Assembly (NCBI GenBank): GCA_003135495.1
Contig: PLBX01000321.1
Location: 1 to 8,632 of the forward strand
DNA length: 8,632 nt
Source: Acidobacteriaceae bacterium
Lineage (GTDB): Bacteria > Acidobacteriota > Terriglobia > Terriglobales > Acidobacteriaceae
Reading direction: 5' to 3'
The notes under the pieces: generated by a model
The model's input: only the letters and a program-made list of their open reading frames with translations
Told to the model about the DNA's origin: nothing
Database searches by the model: none
Program-made: the position numbers and the translations under genes
Shown: positions 1-6,398 of the stretch, in pieces
Position numbering within the stretch: position 1 is the stretch's first letter
How the letters are laid out: every line of letters starts with the position of its first letter

Positions 1-1437
1 CGCAATCTGGTCAGCATGGATGTGGAGGAGTCGATTCGCGGGAATCCGATTGACGGTGTGGTGCTGCTCTGCGGATGCGATAAGACCACGCCGTCGCTGG
101 TGATGGGCGCGGCGAGTTGCAATGTTCCGTCGCTGGTCGTCTCCGGCGGGCCCATGCTGAACGGCAAGTTTCAGGGTCACGACATCGGCTCCGGCACGGG
201 CGTGTGGAAATTCGACGAAGAGCTGAAGGCGGGGACGCTGAGCCCGGAGGATTTCATGCAAGCCGAGGCTTGCATGTCGCGGTCCGCGGGTCACTGCATG
301 ACCATGGGCACAGCCTCAACAATGGCGTGCATGGTGGAAGCACTCGGGTTGGCCCTTCCGCAAAACGCAGCTATACCCGCGGTCGATTCACGCCGTTACG
401 TGCTCGCGCACATGGCCGGCCGCCGCATAGTCGAAATGGTACGCGAGGATATCCGCATCGGCCAGATTCTTACCCGGCAGGCATTCGAGAATGCAATCGT
501 TGTGAATGGGGCCGTGGGCGGCTCGACCAACGCGGTCATCCATCTTCTCGCCATCGCGGGCCGCGTCGGCCTGCCAGTCACGCTCGACGATTGGGACCGT
601 CTCGGCCGCAACGTGCCCACGCTCGTCGATCTCATGCCATCCGGCCGCTTTCTAATGGAAGATTTTTATTATGCGGGTGGTTTGCCCGCTGTGATTCGGG
701 CGCTAGACGAGCGCAAGCTGATTCATCGCGATGCCAAGACCGTCAACGGCAAAACCATTTGGGAAAATTGCGAGACCGCGCCGAATTGGAATGCCGAAGT
801 AATTCGACCCTTGGAAAAGCCTCTTGTCGAGCATGGCGGTATCGCCGTGCTACGCGGCAACCTCGCGCCGGATGGCGCGGTGCTCAAGCCGTCCGCGGCC
901 TCGCCACATCTGATGCGTCATCGCGGCCGCGCCGTCATGTTCGAGAATATCGAACACTACAAGCAGCGCATCGACGCTCCCGATCTTGAAGTGGATGAGA
1001 ACTGCATTCTCGTTCTCAAAAACTGTGGTCCCAAGGGTTATCCCGGCATGGCCGAAGTGGGTAATATGGCGCTGCCGACCAAACTACTGAAGCGAGGGAT
1101 CACTGATATGGTACGGATCTCAGATGCCCGCATGAGTGGCACGGCATACGGAACTGTGGTATTGCACGTATGCCCGGAAGCCGCTGTGGGCGGGAATCTC
1201 GCGCTAGTACGGGATGGCGACGCGATAGAACTGGATGTCGACTCACGCCACTTGCACCTTGATGTCTCGGAAGACGAACTGGAGCGCCGGCGCGAGCAAT
1301 GGAAGCCTCCGCTGAACCCGATGAAGGGCGGCTACCAGCAACTTTACGTGGAGCGCGTGATGCAGGCCAACACCGGCGCGGATCTCGATTTTCTGACCGG
1401 CTGCCGCGGAGACGCGATTCCCCGCGAATCGCATTAA
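1..1437 (+). CDS. IlvD/Edd-family aldonate dehydratase (L-arabinonate/D-galactonate dehydratase type), 5'-truncated by the window
   Basis: Dehydrates a sugar acid to its 2-keto-3-deoxy acid in the cytoplasm, using a [2Fe-2S] cluster and Mg2+. The frame is open to base 1, so the true start is outside; residues are counted from the Met at base 16. Visible motifs are GCDKT (C21 cluster ligand, D22 Mg ligand, K23 the lysine carbamylated in the family), AGHC (C94, cluster ligand) and SDARMSGTAYGT with S374 (catalytic base position) and T376. The spacings C21-C94 (73) and C21-S374 (353) equal those recalled for Rhizobium leguminosarum L-arabinonate dehydratase (C127, C200, S480), so about 106 residues, including the first cluster cysteine, are missing. 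That enzyme also accepts D-galactonate and D-fuconate. A kinase and KDPG-type aldolase next door favour a hexonate. The family is firm; the substrate is inferred. Its 3' end faces the kinase gene 10 bp away. Confidence 0.93.
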   Translation, partial: RNLVSMDVEESIRGNPIDGVVLLCGCDKTTPSLVMGAASCNVPSLVVSGGPMLNGKFQGHDIGSGTGVWKFDEELKAGTLSPEDFMQAEACMSRSAGHCMTMGTASTMACMVEALGLALPQNAAIPAVDSRRYVLAHMAGRRIVEMVREDIRIGQILTRQAFENAIVVNGAVGGSTNAVIHLLAIAGRVGLPVTLDDWDRLGRNVPTLVDLMPSGRFLMEDFYYAGGLPAVIRALDERKLIHRDAKTVNGKTIWENCETAPNWNAEVIRPLEKPLVEHGGIAVLRGNLAPDGAVLKPSAASPHLMRHRGRAVMFENIEHYKQRIDAPDLEVDENCILVLKNCGPKGYPGMAEVGNMALPTKLLKRGITDMVRISDARMSGTAYGTVVLHVCPEAAVGGNLALVRDGDAIELDVDSRHLHLDVSEDELERRREQWKPPLNPMKGGYQQLYVERVMQANTGADLDFLTGCRGDAIPRESH

Positions 1438-1447
1438 GAACCTCTTG

Positions 1448-2545
1448 CTAGCGCGCGATGCGGGCGGACGCTCCGCGCATCACCGCCTCGACCTCCGCTA
1501 GCGTGGCCATGCTGGTATCGCCCGGAGTCGTCATCGCCAACGCTCCATGTGCCACTCCACATTGCAACGCCCAGCGGCCGCCCTTTCCGGCGAGAAATCC
1601 ATAGATCACGCCGGACGCGAAAGAATCGCCGCCACCAACGCGATCCATGATTTCGAGCGGCCTCTGCGCAACGTGAAGAATCTTTCCCTCATAGAGGGCG
1701 ACCGCGCCCCAATCGTTGTTTGTGGCCGTGTGCGCCGTCCGTAATGTCGTCGCAATCAGCTTGAGATTGGGATAGAGCTCCGCGACCCGGTGCAGCATCG
1801 CTTCGTAACTCGCAACGGGCAGAGCGGTAAAGTCTCCGCTCACGCCTTCCATCTCGACTCCGAGCATGGCGGAAAAATCTTCCTCGTTGCCGAAGAGAAC
1901 GTCAACGCTCGCGACCAGTCCGCGATTTACTTCCTGCGCCTTAGCCTTCCCGCCAATGCCCTTCCACAGCGATTCCCGATAATTGAGGTCGTAAGAGATT
2001 ATGGTTGACGACGCGCGCGCCGCCTCGATCGAGGTCTTGGCCACAGACGCAGAGGACTCCGACAGCGCCGTAAAGATACCGCCCGTATGCAGCCAGCGCG
2101 CTCCACTTGCCCTGAAGATATGATTCCAATCAAAATCGCCGGGCTGGCAATTTGCAATCGCCGTGTGGCCGCGGTCAGAGCACCCAACGGCCGAGCGAAC
2201 GCCGAAGCCACGCTCCGTAAAATTCAAGCCGTTGCGAACCGTTCTGCCGATCCCGTCGTAGGGAACCCAGCGTACCAGCGAAGTGTCGACCCCTCCCTGC
2301 AAAATCAGGTCTTCGAGCAATTGCCCGACAGGGTTCTTCGCAAACGCCGTAATTACGGCCGTGCGCAAACCGAAGCAACGCCGCAGCCCGCGCGCCACGT
2401 TATATTCTCCGCCGCCCTCCCAGGCGCGAAAATGGCGCGCCGTGTGGATTCGTTCGTCACCGGGATCGAGCCGCAACATCACCTCGCCCAGACTCACGCA
2501 ATCCCACCGGCAGCCTTCAGCGGCTTTTAGATCGATCGAGTGCAT
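1448..2545 (-). CDS. kdgK: PfkB-family sugar kinase, probable 2-keto-3-deoxygluconate kinase
   Basis: Predicted to phosphorylate 2-keto-3-deoxygluconate (or -galactonate) at C6 with ATP in the cytosol. The 365-residue protein has the ribokinase-fold layout. SLGEVMLRL (residues 18-26) is the first strand. GGGEYNVARGL (44-54) is the substrate-binding PfkB signature 1. YDLNYR (185-190) and GNEED (219-223) match the KDG-kinase subgroup. DRVGGGDSFASG (301-312) is PfkB signature 2, with D307 as catalytic base in the anion hole. Length is slightly above the usual 310-350. The ATG at 2545 has no clear Shine-Dalgarno; a TAGAAT hexamer lies just upstream, so the mRNA may be leaderless. It diverges from the aldolase gene that acts on its product, with 75 bp between them, and converges on the dehydratase that makes its substrate. 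Galactose-type substrate cannot be excluded from motifs. Confidence 0.9.
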   Translation of the reverse strand: MHSIDLKAAEGCRWDCVSLGEVMLRLDPGDERIHTARHFRAWEGGGEYNVARGLRRCFGLRTAVITAFAKNPVGQLLEDLILQGGVDTSLVRWVPYDGIGRTVRNGLNFTERGFGVRSAVGCSDRGHTAIANCQPGDFDWNHIFRASGARWLHTGGIFTALSESSASVAKTSIEAARASSTIISYDLNYRESLWKGIGGKAKAQEVNRGLVASVDVLFGNEEDFSAMLGVEMEGVSGDFTALPVASYEAMLHRVAELYPNLKLIATTLRTAHTATNNDWGAVALYEGKILHVAQRPLEIMDRVGGGDSFASGVIYGFLAGKGGRWALQCGVAHGALAMTTPGDTSMATLAEVEAVMRGASARIAR

Positions 2546-2620
2546 CGCGATATTCTAGACCGTCTGCCTGCAAATGGCGGGACGCGAGAGCGTATAATCG
2601 CGCCGGAACAAGAATAATTC
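2546..2620. promoter_or_regulatory. Divergent promoter region between kinase and aldolase genes
   Basis: These 75 bp hold the start signals of both genes. On the plus strand a perfect TATAAT sits at 2593-2598, which would start the aldolase mRNA near 2605 and leave a leader of about 16 nt; no good -35 hexamer lies 16-18 bp upstream of it (GCAAAT at 17). On the minus strand TAGAAT (2552-2557) lies 6 nt before the kinase ATG, a spacing that would give a leaderless transcript. I see no obvious palindromic operator here, and the TTGTTrACAA motif found upstream of the lactonase and secreted-protein genes is absent. Confidence 0.45.
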
Positions 2621-3268
2621 ATGCTTATTTCGAAGCTGGAAGTGTTGCGAAAAATTGAAGCCTCGGGCCTGATGGCGGTGATTCGCGCGGAAAATTCGGA
2701 ACAGGCATCGCGTATCGCCGAAGCCTGTTCGCTCGGCAGCGTTGCCGCCTTGGAAATTACCTTCACCGTGCCCGGCGCGGCCGGAGTGATTGAGCATCTT
2801 GCGAAAAAACCGACGGGTGAGATTTTGCTGGGTGCCGGAACTGTGCTCGACCCAGAAACAGCCCGCATCGCTATTCTGGCGGGAGCGCAATTTGTGGTGA
2901 GCCCCGCGCTCAATCTCGAAACCGCGCGCCTCTGCAACCGTTACCGGGTGCCGTATCTGCCGGGCGCGGGAACAGTTCGCGAGGTAATCGAGGCGATGGA
3001 GTGCGGGGCCGACATCGTGAAGGTTTTCCCGGGCGAAATCTTTGGCCCGGCGTTTGTGAAAGCTGTAAAGGCGCCGCTTCCGCACGCGCAGCTTATGCCG
3101 ACCGGCGGCGTTAATCTCGAAAACGTCGGAGATTGGATAAAAGCTGGCGCCGTCGCCGTGGGCATTGGCGGAAATCTTACGGCCGGAGCCAAGACGGGCG
3201 ATTACGCTTCGATCACCCGAATCGCCCAACAGTTCGCGGAAAAGATCAAAGAGGCGCGAAGATCGTAA
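2621..3268 (+). CDS. eda: 2-dehydro-3-deoxyphosphogluconate (KDPG) aldolase
   Basis: Class I aldolase cleaving KDPG (possibly KDPGal) to pyruvate and glyceraldehyde-3-phosphate; many relatives also cleave 4-hydroxy-2-oxoglutarate. The 215 residues are the usual length and form one (beta/alpha)8 barrel. Landmarks are E45 in LEITFT (catalytic glutamate position), GAGTV (71-75), VKVFPGE with K134 as Schiff-base lysine, PTGG (160-163) and GIGG (181-184) for phosphate binding. The wording ITFTVPGA, VKVFPGEIFGP and PTGGVNLENV resembles the Thermotoga-type enzyme more than E. coli Eda, where an Arg stands at the position of T49. T161 is the residue linked to KDPG preference in E. coli Eda; the galactose-route DgoA has Val there. 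Translation starts at ATG 2621 with only a weak, distant purine stretch (GGAA, 2605-2608). The stop codon lies inside a tandem repeat. Confidence 0.93.
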   Translation: MLISKLEVLRKIEASGLMAVIRAENSEQASRIAEACSLGSVAALEITFTVPGAAGVIEHLAKKPTGEILLGAGTVLDPETARIAILAGAQFVVSPALNLETARLCNRYRVPYLPGAGTVREVIEAMECGADIVKVFPGEIFGPAFVKAVKAPLPHAQLMPTGGVNLENVGDWIKAGAVAVGIGGNLTAGAKTGDYASITRIAQQFAEKIKEARRS

Positions 3269-3302
3269 GTCAGAAGATCGTAGGCCGGAGGATCGTAGGC
3301 CT
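3258..3302 (+). repeat. Three 15-bp tandem repeats spanning the aldolase stop codon
   Basis: Units are 3258-3272 GAAGATCGTAAGTCA, 3273-3287 GAAGATCGTAGGCCG and 3288-3302 GAGGATCGTAGGCCT. Units two and three differ at two positions; unit one is more diverged. The period is a multiple of three, so each unit carries a stop triplet in the aldolase frame (TAA, TAG, TAG). The array ends 21 bp before the stop of the convergent glycosidase gene. It contains no strong hairpin or T-run, so I do not call it a terminator. Confidence 0.85.
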
Positions 3303-3323
3303 ATGGAGTTAACAAACAAGTCA

Positions 3324-5492
3324 TCACCCACGCGCGTTCAACTGGATCACTTCCGACGTCGCCGGATGCTGTAGCGAGACGGGTAGTCCCTTTGTCGTGA
3401 GGTCGTTCCCTGTCGCCAGCACGGCGGCTCGTCCGTTGGCGAAAGAGATGTCGTAAGTTGCGCTCGGTTTGAGGCCGCGCAATCGCAGTTGTGTAATGTC
3501 TTGCGAACTTTCAGCTTTGAAAACCAACACAACCGATTCCTCGCCTGACTGCCCCACGAATTGCACTGCCTGATACTGGCCCGCTGAACTGCCTGTGGGC
3601 AGAAGATGGTAGCAATCATTCTGCAGCAGGTGGCGATATCGTTTATACACATCGAGGTTTCGCCGAGCCGCTGCCAGCACTGGCTCGGGTAGCAGCGAGA
3701 TGCGTTCTTTGAGCAATCCGAGAATGGTTCCGAAGCCGAAGAGGCTGAGCATTCGGCTGCGGAAAACTGTGTCGAGAAGCGCGGGATCGTTCCCGCTTTC
3801 CAGCAGCGCTTTGTCTGCGACTACGATCCACGCTCCATTGTCGGCGCTCGGATAGAGATAACTTGCTATCGTCGCATTCTGGCGCACGTGCTCCGAGGGA
3901 TAGCTCGAATCGCTGAGCCAGTTCGAGCGGATGGTGCGCGCCAGCCCATAATCAAGGCGGCTGCCGTAGCCGCACTGCTCGAGCACGAGATCGGGAAAAG
4001 TGCGGTGCAGGTGATCGAAAATTTCGTATTGTCCGACAAGCGCGGCGTAGCTTCCGTCGCCCGTCTGGTGGCCATGATCGGCGCGCCGGCAATCGGCGGG
4101 AAGCTTGGGAATGCCGGAGTTATCCCACTTGAGCCAGTTGAGATCAAATTCGCGAACGATGTTGGTGAGGTTATCCTTCAGGAAATCGAGATACTCGCGG
4201 CAGCCGAGGCAGACCTGGGTGCATTCATTCTCCCAGCCATCGGGATGAAGCGTAAGATCTTTGCCGTCGATCTGCGCAGTCCATCGTCGAGGAATCGAAG
4301 CGCCGACCAAGCGGCTGTCGACGATATTTGGCCCTACCCACAGGCCGAATTTCATCCCCGCGTCGTGCACCTTCCGTGAGATCGCGGCGAGGCCCATCGG
4401 AAACTTCTGGCGATCGTCGGCGTAGCTGCCGAGGCCGCAACCCCAATCGCCCGTGCCTTTCTTCGAAGAACCCGAGTACCAAGCGGCATCGTGGACGAAT
4501 ACATCGACGCCGAGCTTGGCGGCAAAGTCGATTTCGTGGAGCAACGCATCCTGTACCCCTTCGCCATCCGTTGCCCAGAAGTCGTACACCACCCATGGCC
4601 AATTCTGCAGGAAAGGCGGGAAAACATGGCGCTGCATGTAATGGCGCGCCGTGTGAAACGCCTGTTCGCGATCTCCGTGGGCGAGACCTAAGAACACCCG
4701 CGGCGTAGCAATCTTCTCCCCCGCGGCCATATCGTGCGTCAGATCGGCGAGATCAACGCTGAGCCACAGGTCGTCTGCGTCTTTCTCGATGCGGAATCGC
4801 CAGCCACGCTCCCATTCGATTCCCACGAGAAGGAATTCGTCCCTACCCTCGGCCTCGAGCAGTATGAGGCCGCAATACTCGGGAGCGTTCCAGCGGCCGC
4901 CGGAAAGCGAGATTTCACCAGCCACCGGCTTTGTTTCCAGCGCGTAAGCGTCGCGCCGGACAGCGTGAACGCGCAATGGGCCTATGTCTTTGCGCAGCGC
5001 GAAGCGAAAGGGACCGAAGGCAGTGATGCCGGATTGGACAGCTTTGCCAAGGTTTTGAAATTCGGCTCGAAATTCCACGACTGGAGCGTCGTTGAAAGCT
5101 TGCAGCGCGGTCGTGGCACCAAGCTTGCCGTCTTTGCTTCGAGAGATGAATTGGAATCGCTCGCCGCCGGCTGCGGATGTACGCTCGGTGTGTTGGACGG
5201 CCCAATCTTTGATCGATCCTCGGGCAGCGGCGAATATCGGCGACACTGCGCTACCCGCTCGCGCCCATTCAAAATTCGTCTGCGGATTTCGCAGCGAACG
5301 AAGGGTAGCCGAGCCTCCATGAGCAAAATCAAGACCCAGTGAAAAGCCGTCCGCGGAGAGCGTGACCGCGTCCGAGCGTGCCCCCGCCCCCCACGAAGTT
5401 TTGGAAGCCACAACCGAAAGGAGCAGGCCGCCGGCGGAGTACTGCAGAAATTCGCGCCGACGCATGCCAGCAGACTGAGAAGGGATCGTCAT
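3324..5492 (-). CDS. Tat-exported GH36-type alpha-galactosidase
   Basis: Predicted to hydrolyse alpha-galactosides outside the cytoplasm. Residues are numbered from an upstream GTG (5519); I prefer the ATG at 5492 (residue 10), and ATG 5465 (residue 19) is also possible. None has a clear ribosome site. MRRREFLQ (19-26) followed by a hydrophobic stretch to about residue 47 is a twin-arginine signal. A beta-rich N-terminal domain (about 50-300) precedes a TIM barrel (about 305-620) and a C-terminal beta domain (about 640-730). NWLKWDNSG holds the nucleophile candidate D466 (clan GH-D KWD motif), and SNWLSDSS holds the acid/base candidate D537. Between them EQCGYGSRLDYG (515-526) replaces the CSGGG wording of classical GH36. 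Cysteines C433, C437 and C440 cluster before the nucleophile. A weak promoter (TTCGAC 5526-5531, 16 bp, TATTAA 5504-5509) precedes ATG 5492. Family is good; the exact glycoside is inferred. Confidence 0.85.
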   Translation of the reverse strand: MTIPSQSAGMRRREFLQYSAGGLLLSVVASKTSWGAGARSDAVTLSADGFSLGLDFAHGGSATLRSLRNPQTNFEWARAGSAVSPIFAAARGSIKDWAVQHTERTSAAGGERFQFISRSKDGKLGATTALQAFNDAPVVEFRAEFQNLGKAVQSGITAFGPFRFALRKDIGPLRVHAVRRDAYALETKPVAGEISLSGGRWNAPEYCGLILLEAEGRDEFLLVGIEWERGWRFRIEKDADDLWLSVDLADLTHDMAAGEKIATPRVFLGLAHGDREQAFHTARHYMQRHVFPPFLQNWPWVVYDFWATDGEGVQDALLHEIDFAAKLGVDVFVHDAAWYSGSSKKGTGDWGCGLGSYADDRQKFPMGLAAISRKVHDAGMKFGLWVGPNIVDSRLVGASIPRRWTAQIDGKDLTLHPDGWENECTQVCLGCREYLDFLKDNLTNIVREFDLNWLKWDNSGIPKLPADCRRADHGHQTGDGSYAALVGQYEIFDHLHRTFPDLVLEQCGYGSRLDYGLARTIRSNWLSDSSYPSEHVRQNATIASYLYPSADNGAWIVVADKALLESGNDPALLDTVFRSRMLSLFGFGTILGLLKERISLLPEPVLAAARRNLDVYKRYRHLLQNDCYHLLPTGSSAGQYQAVQFVGQSGEESVVLVFKAESSQDITQLRLRGLKPSATYDISFANGRAAVLATGNDLTTKGLPVSLQHPATSEVIQLNARG

Positions 5493-5572
5493 GGGATTCG
5501 CTTTTAATAATCCGGCCACAATGCAGTCGAACTGGACGGCAAACCGGTCCTGGCTTTGTTTGCACTCATCAG

Positions 5573-6280
5573 CTACTTCCCTCGGTCGCTCTTGTCGAGC
5601 AAAATAATCCGTGCGAAGAGACCTGTCGTATCGCCAGAATTCGTCTTGTCCTTTCCATAGCCGACCGCAAAAGTGATTATGTCGTTGGCTTTCATGTTGA
5701 TCTGTCCGGAATACTCGGCCGTGGGGCTTGCCCCCTGCACCTTGTGGAACGCGGGATCTCCCCCGTAACCGTCGATGTCGGCGTCAAACAGAGACTTGTC
5801 ATTGTGTAGTACGTGCACATCGGTGGTAGATAAACCGTAATGAATGCCTTCAAAATTAGCGCTGATCTTGTAAGTGCCCGCCGCCGGAGCCACGAAACGA
5901 ACCAGACTGTATTGGCCGGTATTACTGCCTTCCATTGCGACCTCTCCGGCCCGTACGGCCCATCCTTTGCAGCCCACTTGTGATTGCTTCGTAGTGTTGT
6001 AAGCAACGTACGGATAATAGCCGGGACCCGGCCCGTTATTCGCGGCTGGGTGCCAGAAACCGATTGAACCCGTCGAATCACATTTCATGTCGACGCGGTC
6101 AGACTGCTCGTCTAATCGAAACTGATCCGGCGCTAAAGAATTGGTTGCAGAATAGCCGTACTGCCAAACGTTGTGGGGATTCCCCTGAAAAGAGAAATCA
6201 GCAGACAAGTCAAAAATCGTTTGCGCCCGTGCCAGCAGGCCAACGAACATGATCATGATGACGACCACAATTCGCCCCAT
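5573..6280 (-). CDS. Secreted beta-sandwich protein of unknown function
   Basis: This 235-residue protein has a short Sec signal peptide, with a hydrophobic run at residues 4-16 and likely cleavage after ARA (17-19). The mature part looks like one jelly-roll-like beta-sandwich domain: NPHNVWQYGY (34-43), the strand pair VRFVAPAAGTYKIS (127-140), TDVHVLHNDKSLFD (153-166), a glycine/aspartate turn DIDGYGGD (168-175), and GDTTGLFARI (216-225) near the end. I recognise this pattern from extracellular or surface proteins of environmental bacteria, often beside carbohydrate enzymes, but no activity is known to me. C67 and C104 could form a disulfide. There is no lipobox, PEP-CTERM or C-terminal anchor. 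The ATG at 6280 has a strong AAGGAG site 5 nt upstream. It lies 80 bp before the glycosidase start, so the two could be co-transcribed. A carbohydrate-binding role is a guess from context. Confidence 0.85.
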   Translation of the reverse strand: MGRIVVVIMIMFVGLLARAQTIFDLSADFSFQGNPHNVWQYGYSATNSLAPDQFRLDEQSDRVDMKCDSTGSIGFWHPAANNGPGPGYYPYVAYNTTKQSQVGCKGWAVRAGEVAMEGSNTGQYSLVRFVAPAAGTYKISANFEGIHYGLSTTDVHVLHNDKSLFDADIDGYGGDPAFHKVQGASPTAEYSGQINMKANDIITFAVGYGKDKTNSGDTTGLFARIILLDKSDRGK

Positions 6281-6285
6281 AATGA

Positions 6286-6291
6286 CTCCTT
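6286..6291 (-). promoter_or_regulatory. Shine-Dalgarno of the secreted-protein gene
   Basis: AAGGAG on the minus strand, 5 nt before the ATG at 6280. It is the strongest ribosome site in the window and fixes the start of the secreted protein. Confidence 0.85.
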
Positions 6292-6303
6292 GTCTTACTG
6301 CGA

Positions 6304-6342
6304 TTTATAGACTCGTTATGTTAACACGATTGTTAACAAAAT
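6304..6342 (-). promoter_or_regulatory. Candidate promoter and doubled TGTTAACA operator upstream of the secreted-protein gene
   Basis: Two identical 8-bp palindromes TGTTAACA (6319-6326 and 6331-6338) are separated by CGAT, giving the 20-mer TGTTAACACGATTGTTAACA with 12-bp centre-to-centre spacing, about one helical turn. The outer copy extends to ATTTTGTTAACAAT on the minus strand (6329-6342), a word repeated upstream of the lactonase gene. TATAAA at 6304-6309 is a plausible -10 for the minus strand, so a bound regulator would cover the -35 region, as expected for a repressor. The rest of the 118-bp gap (6281-6398) shows no gene and no clear terminator for the lactonase. Confidence 0.55.
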
Positions 6343-6398
6343 TGAGGAGAGCTGGATCTTTTATTGCGAGTACTTGATCGCCAATTACGCGCCCTCAA

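Noticed and set aside
117..989. 290-codon plus-strand frame inside the dehydratase gene
   Set aside because: Arg/Ser-rich shadow frame of a high-GC gene; the dehydratase frame holds all the catalytic motifs.
1438..1447. 10-bp convergent gap between dehydratase and kinase genes, considered as a terminator site
   Set aside because: Too short, with no stem-loop or T-run that could be supported.
3306..3316. GTTAACAAAC-like string resembling the TTGTTAACAA candidate operator
   Set aside because: It lacks the TTG half of the palindrome and lies at the 3' ends of two convergent genes, not upstream of any start.
2555..3331. 258-codon minus-strand frame with RSS-rich N-terminus, antisense to the aldolase gene
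   Set aside because: It overlaps a clear Eda-type gene; its N-terminus is only the reverse reading of the 15-bp repeats, and the composition is Arg/His/Ser-rich without any recognisable fold.
4734..5342. 202-codon plus-strand frame antisense to the GH36 gene
   Set aside because: No recognisable domain and no ribosome site; the opposite frame is a continuous, motif-bearing glycosidase.
5534..5550. Hairpin-like GGACGGC/CCGGTCC near the end of the secreted-protein gene, considered as a terminator
   Set aside because: The stem is imperfect and no T-run follows on the minus strand.
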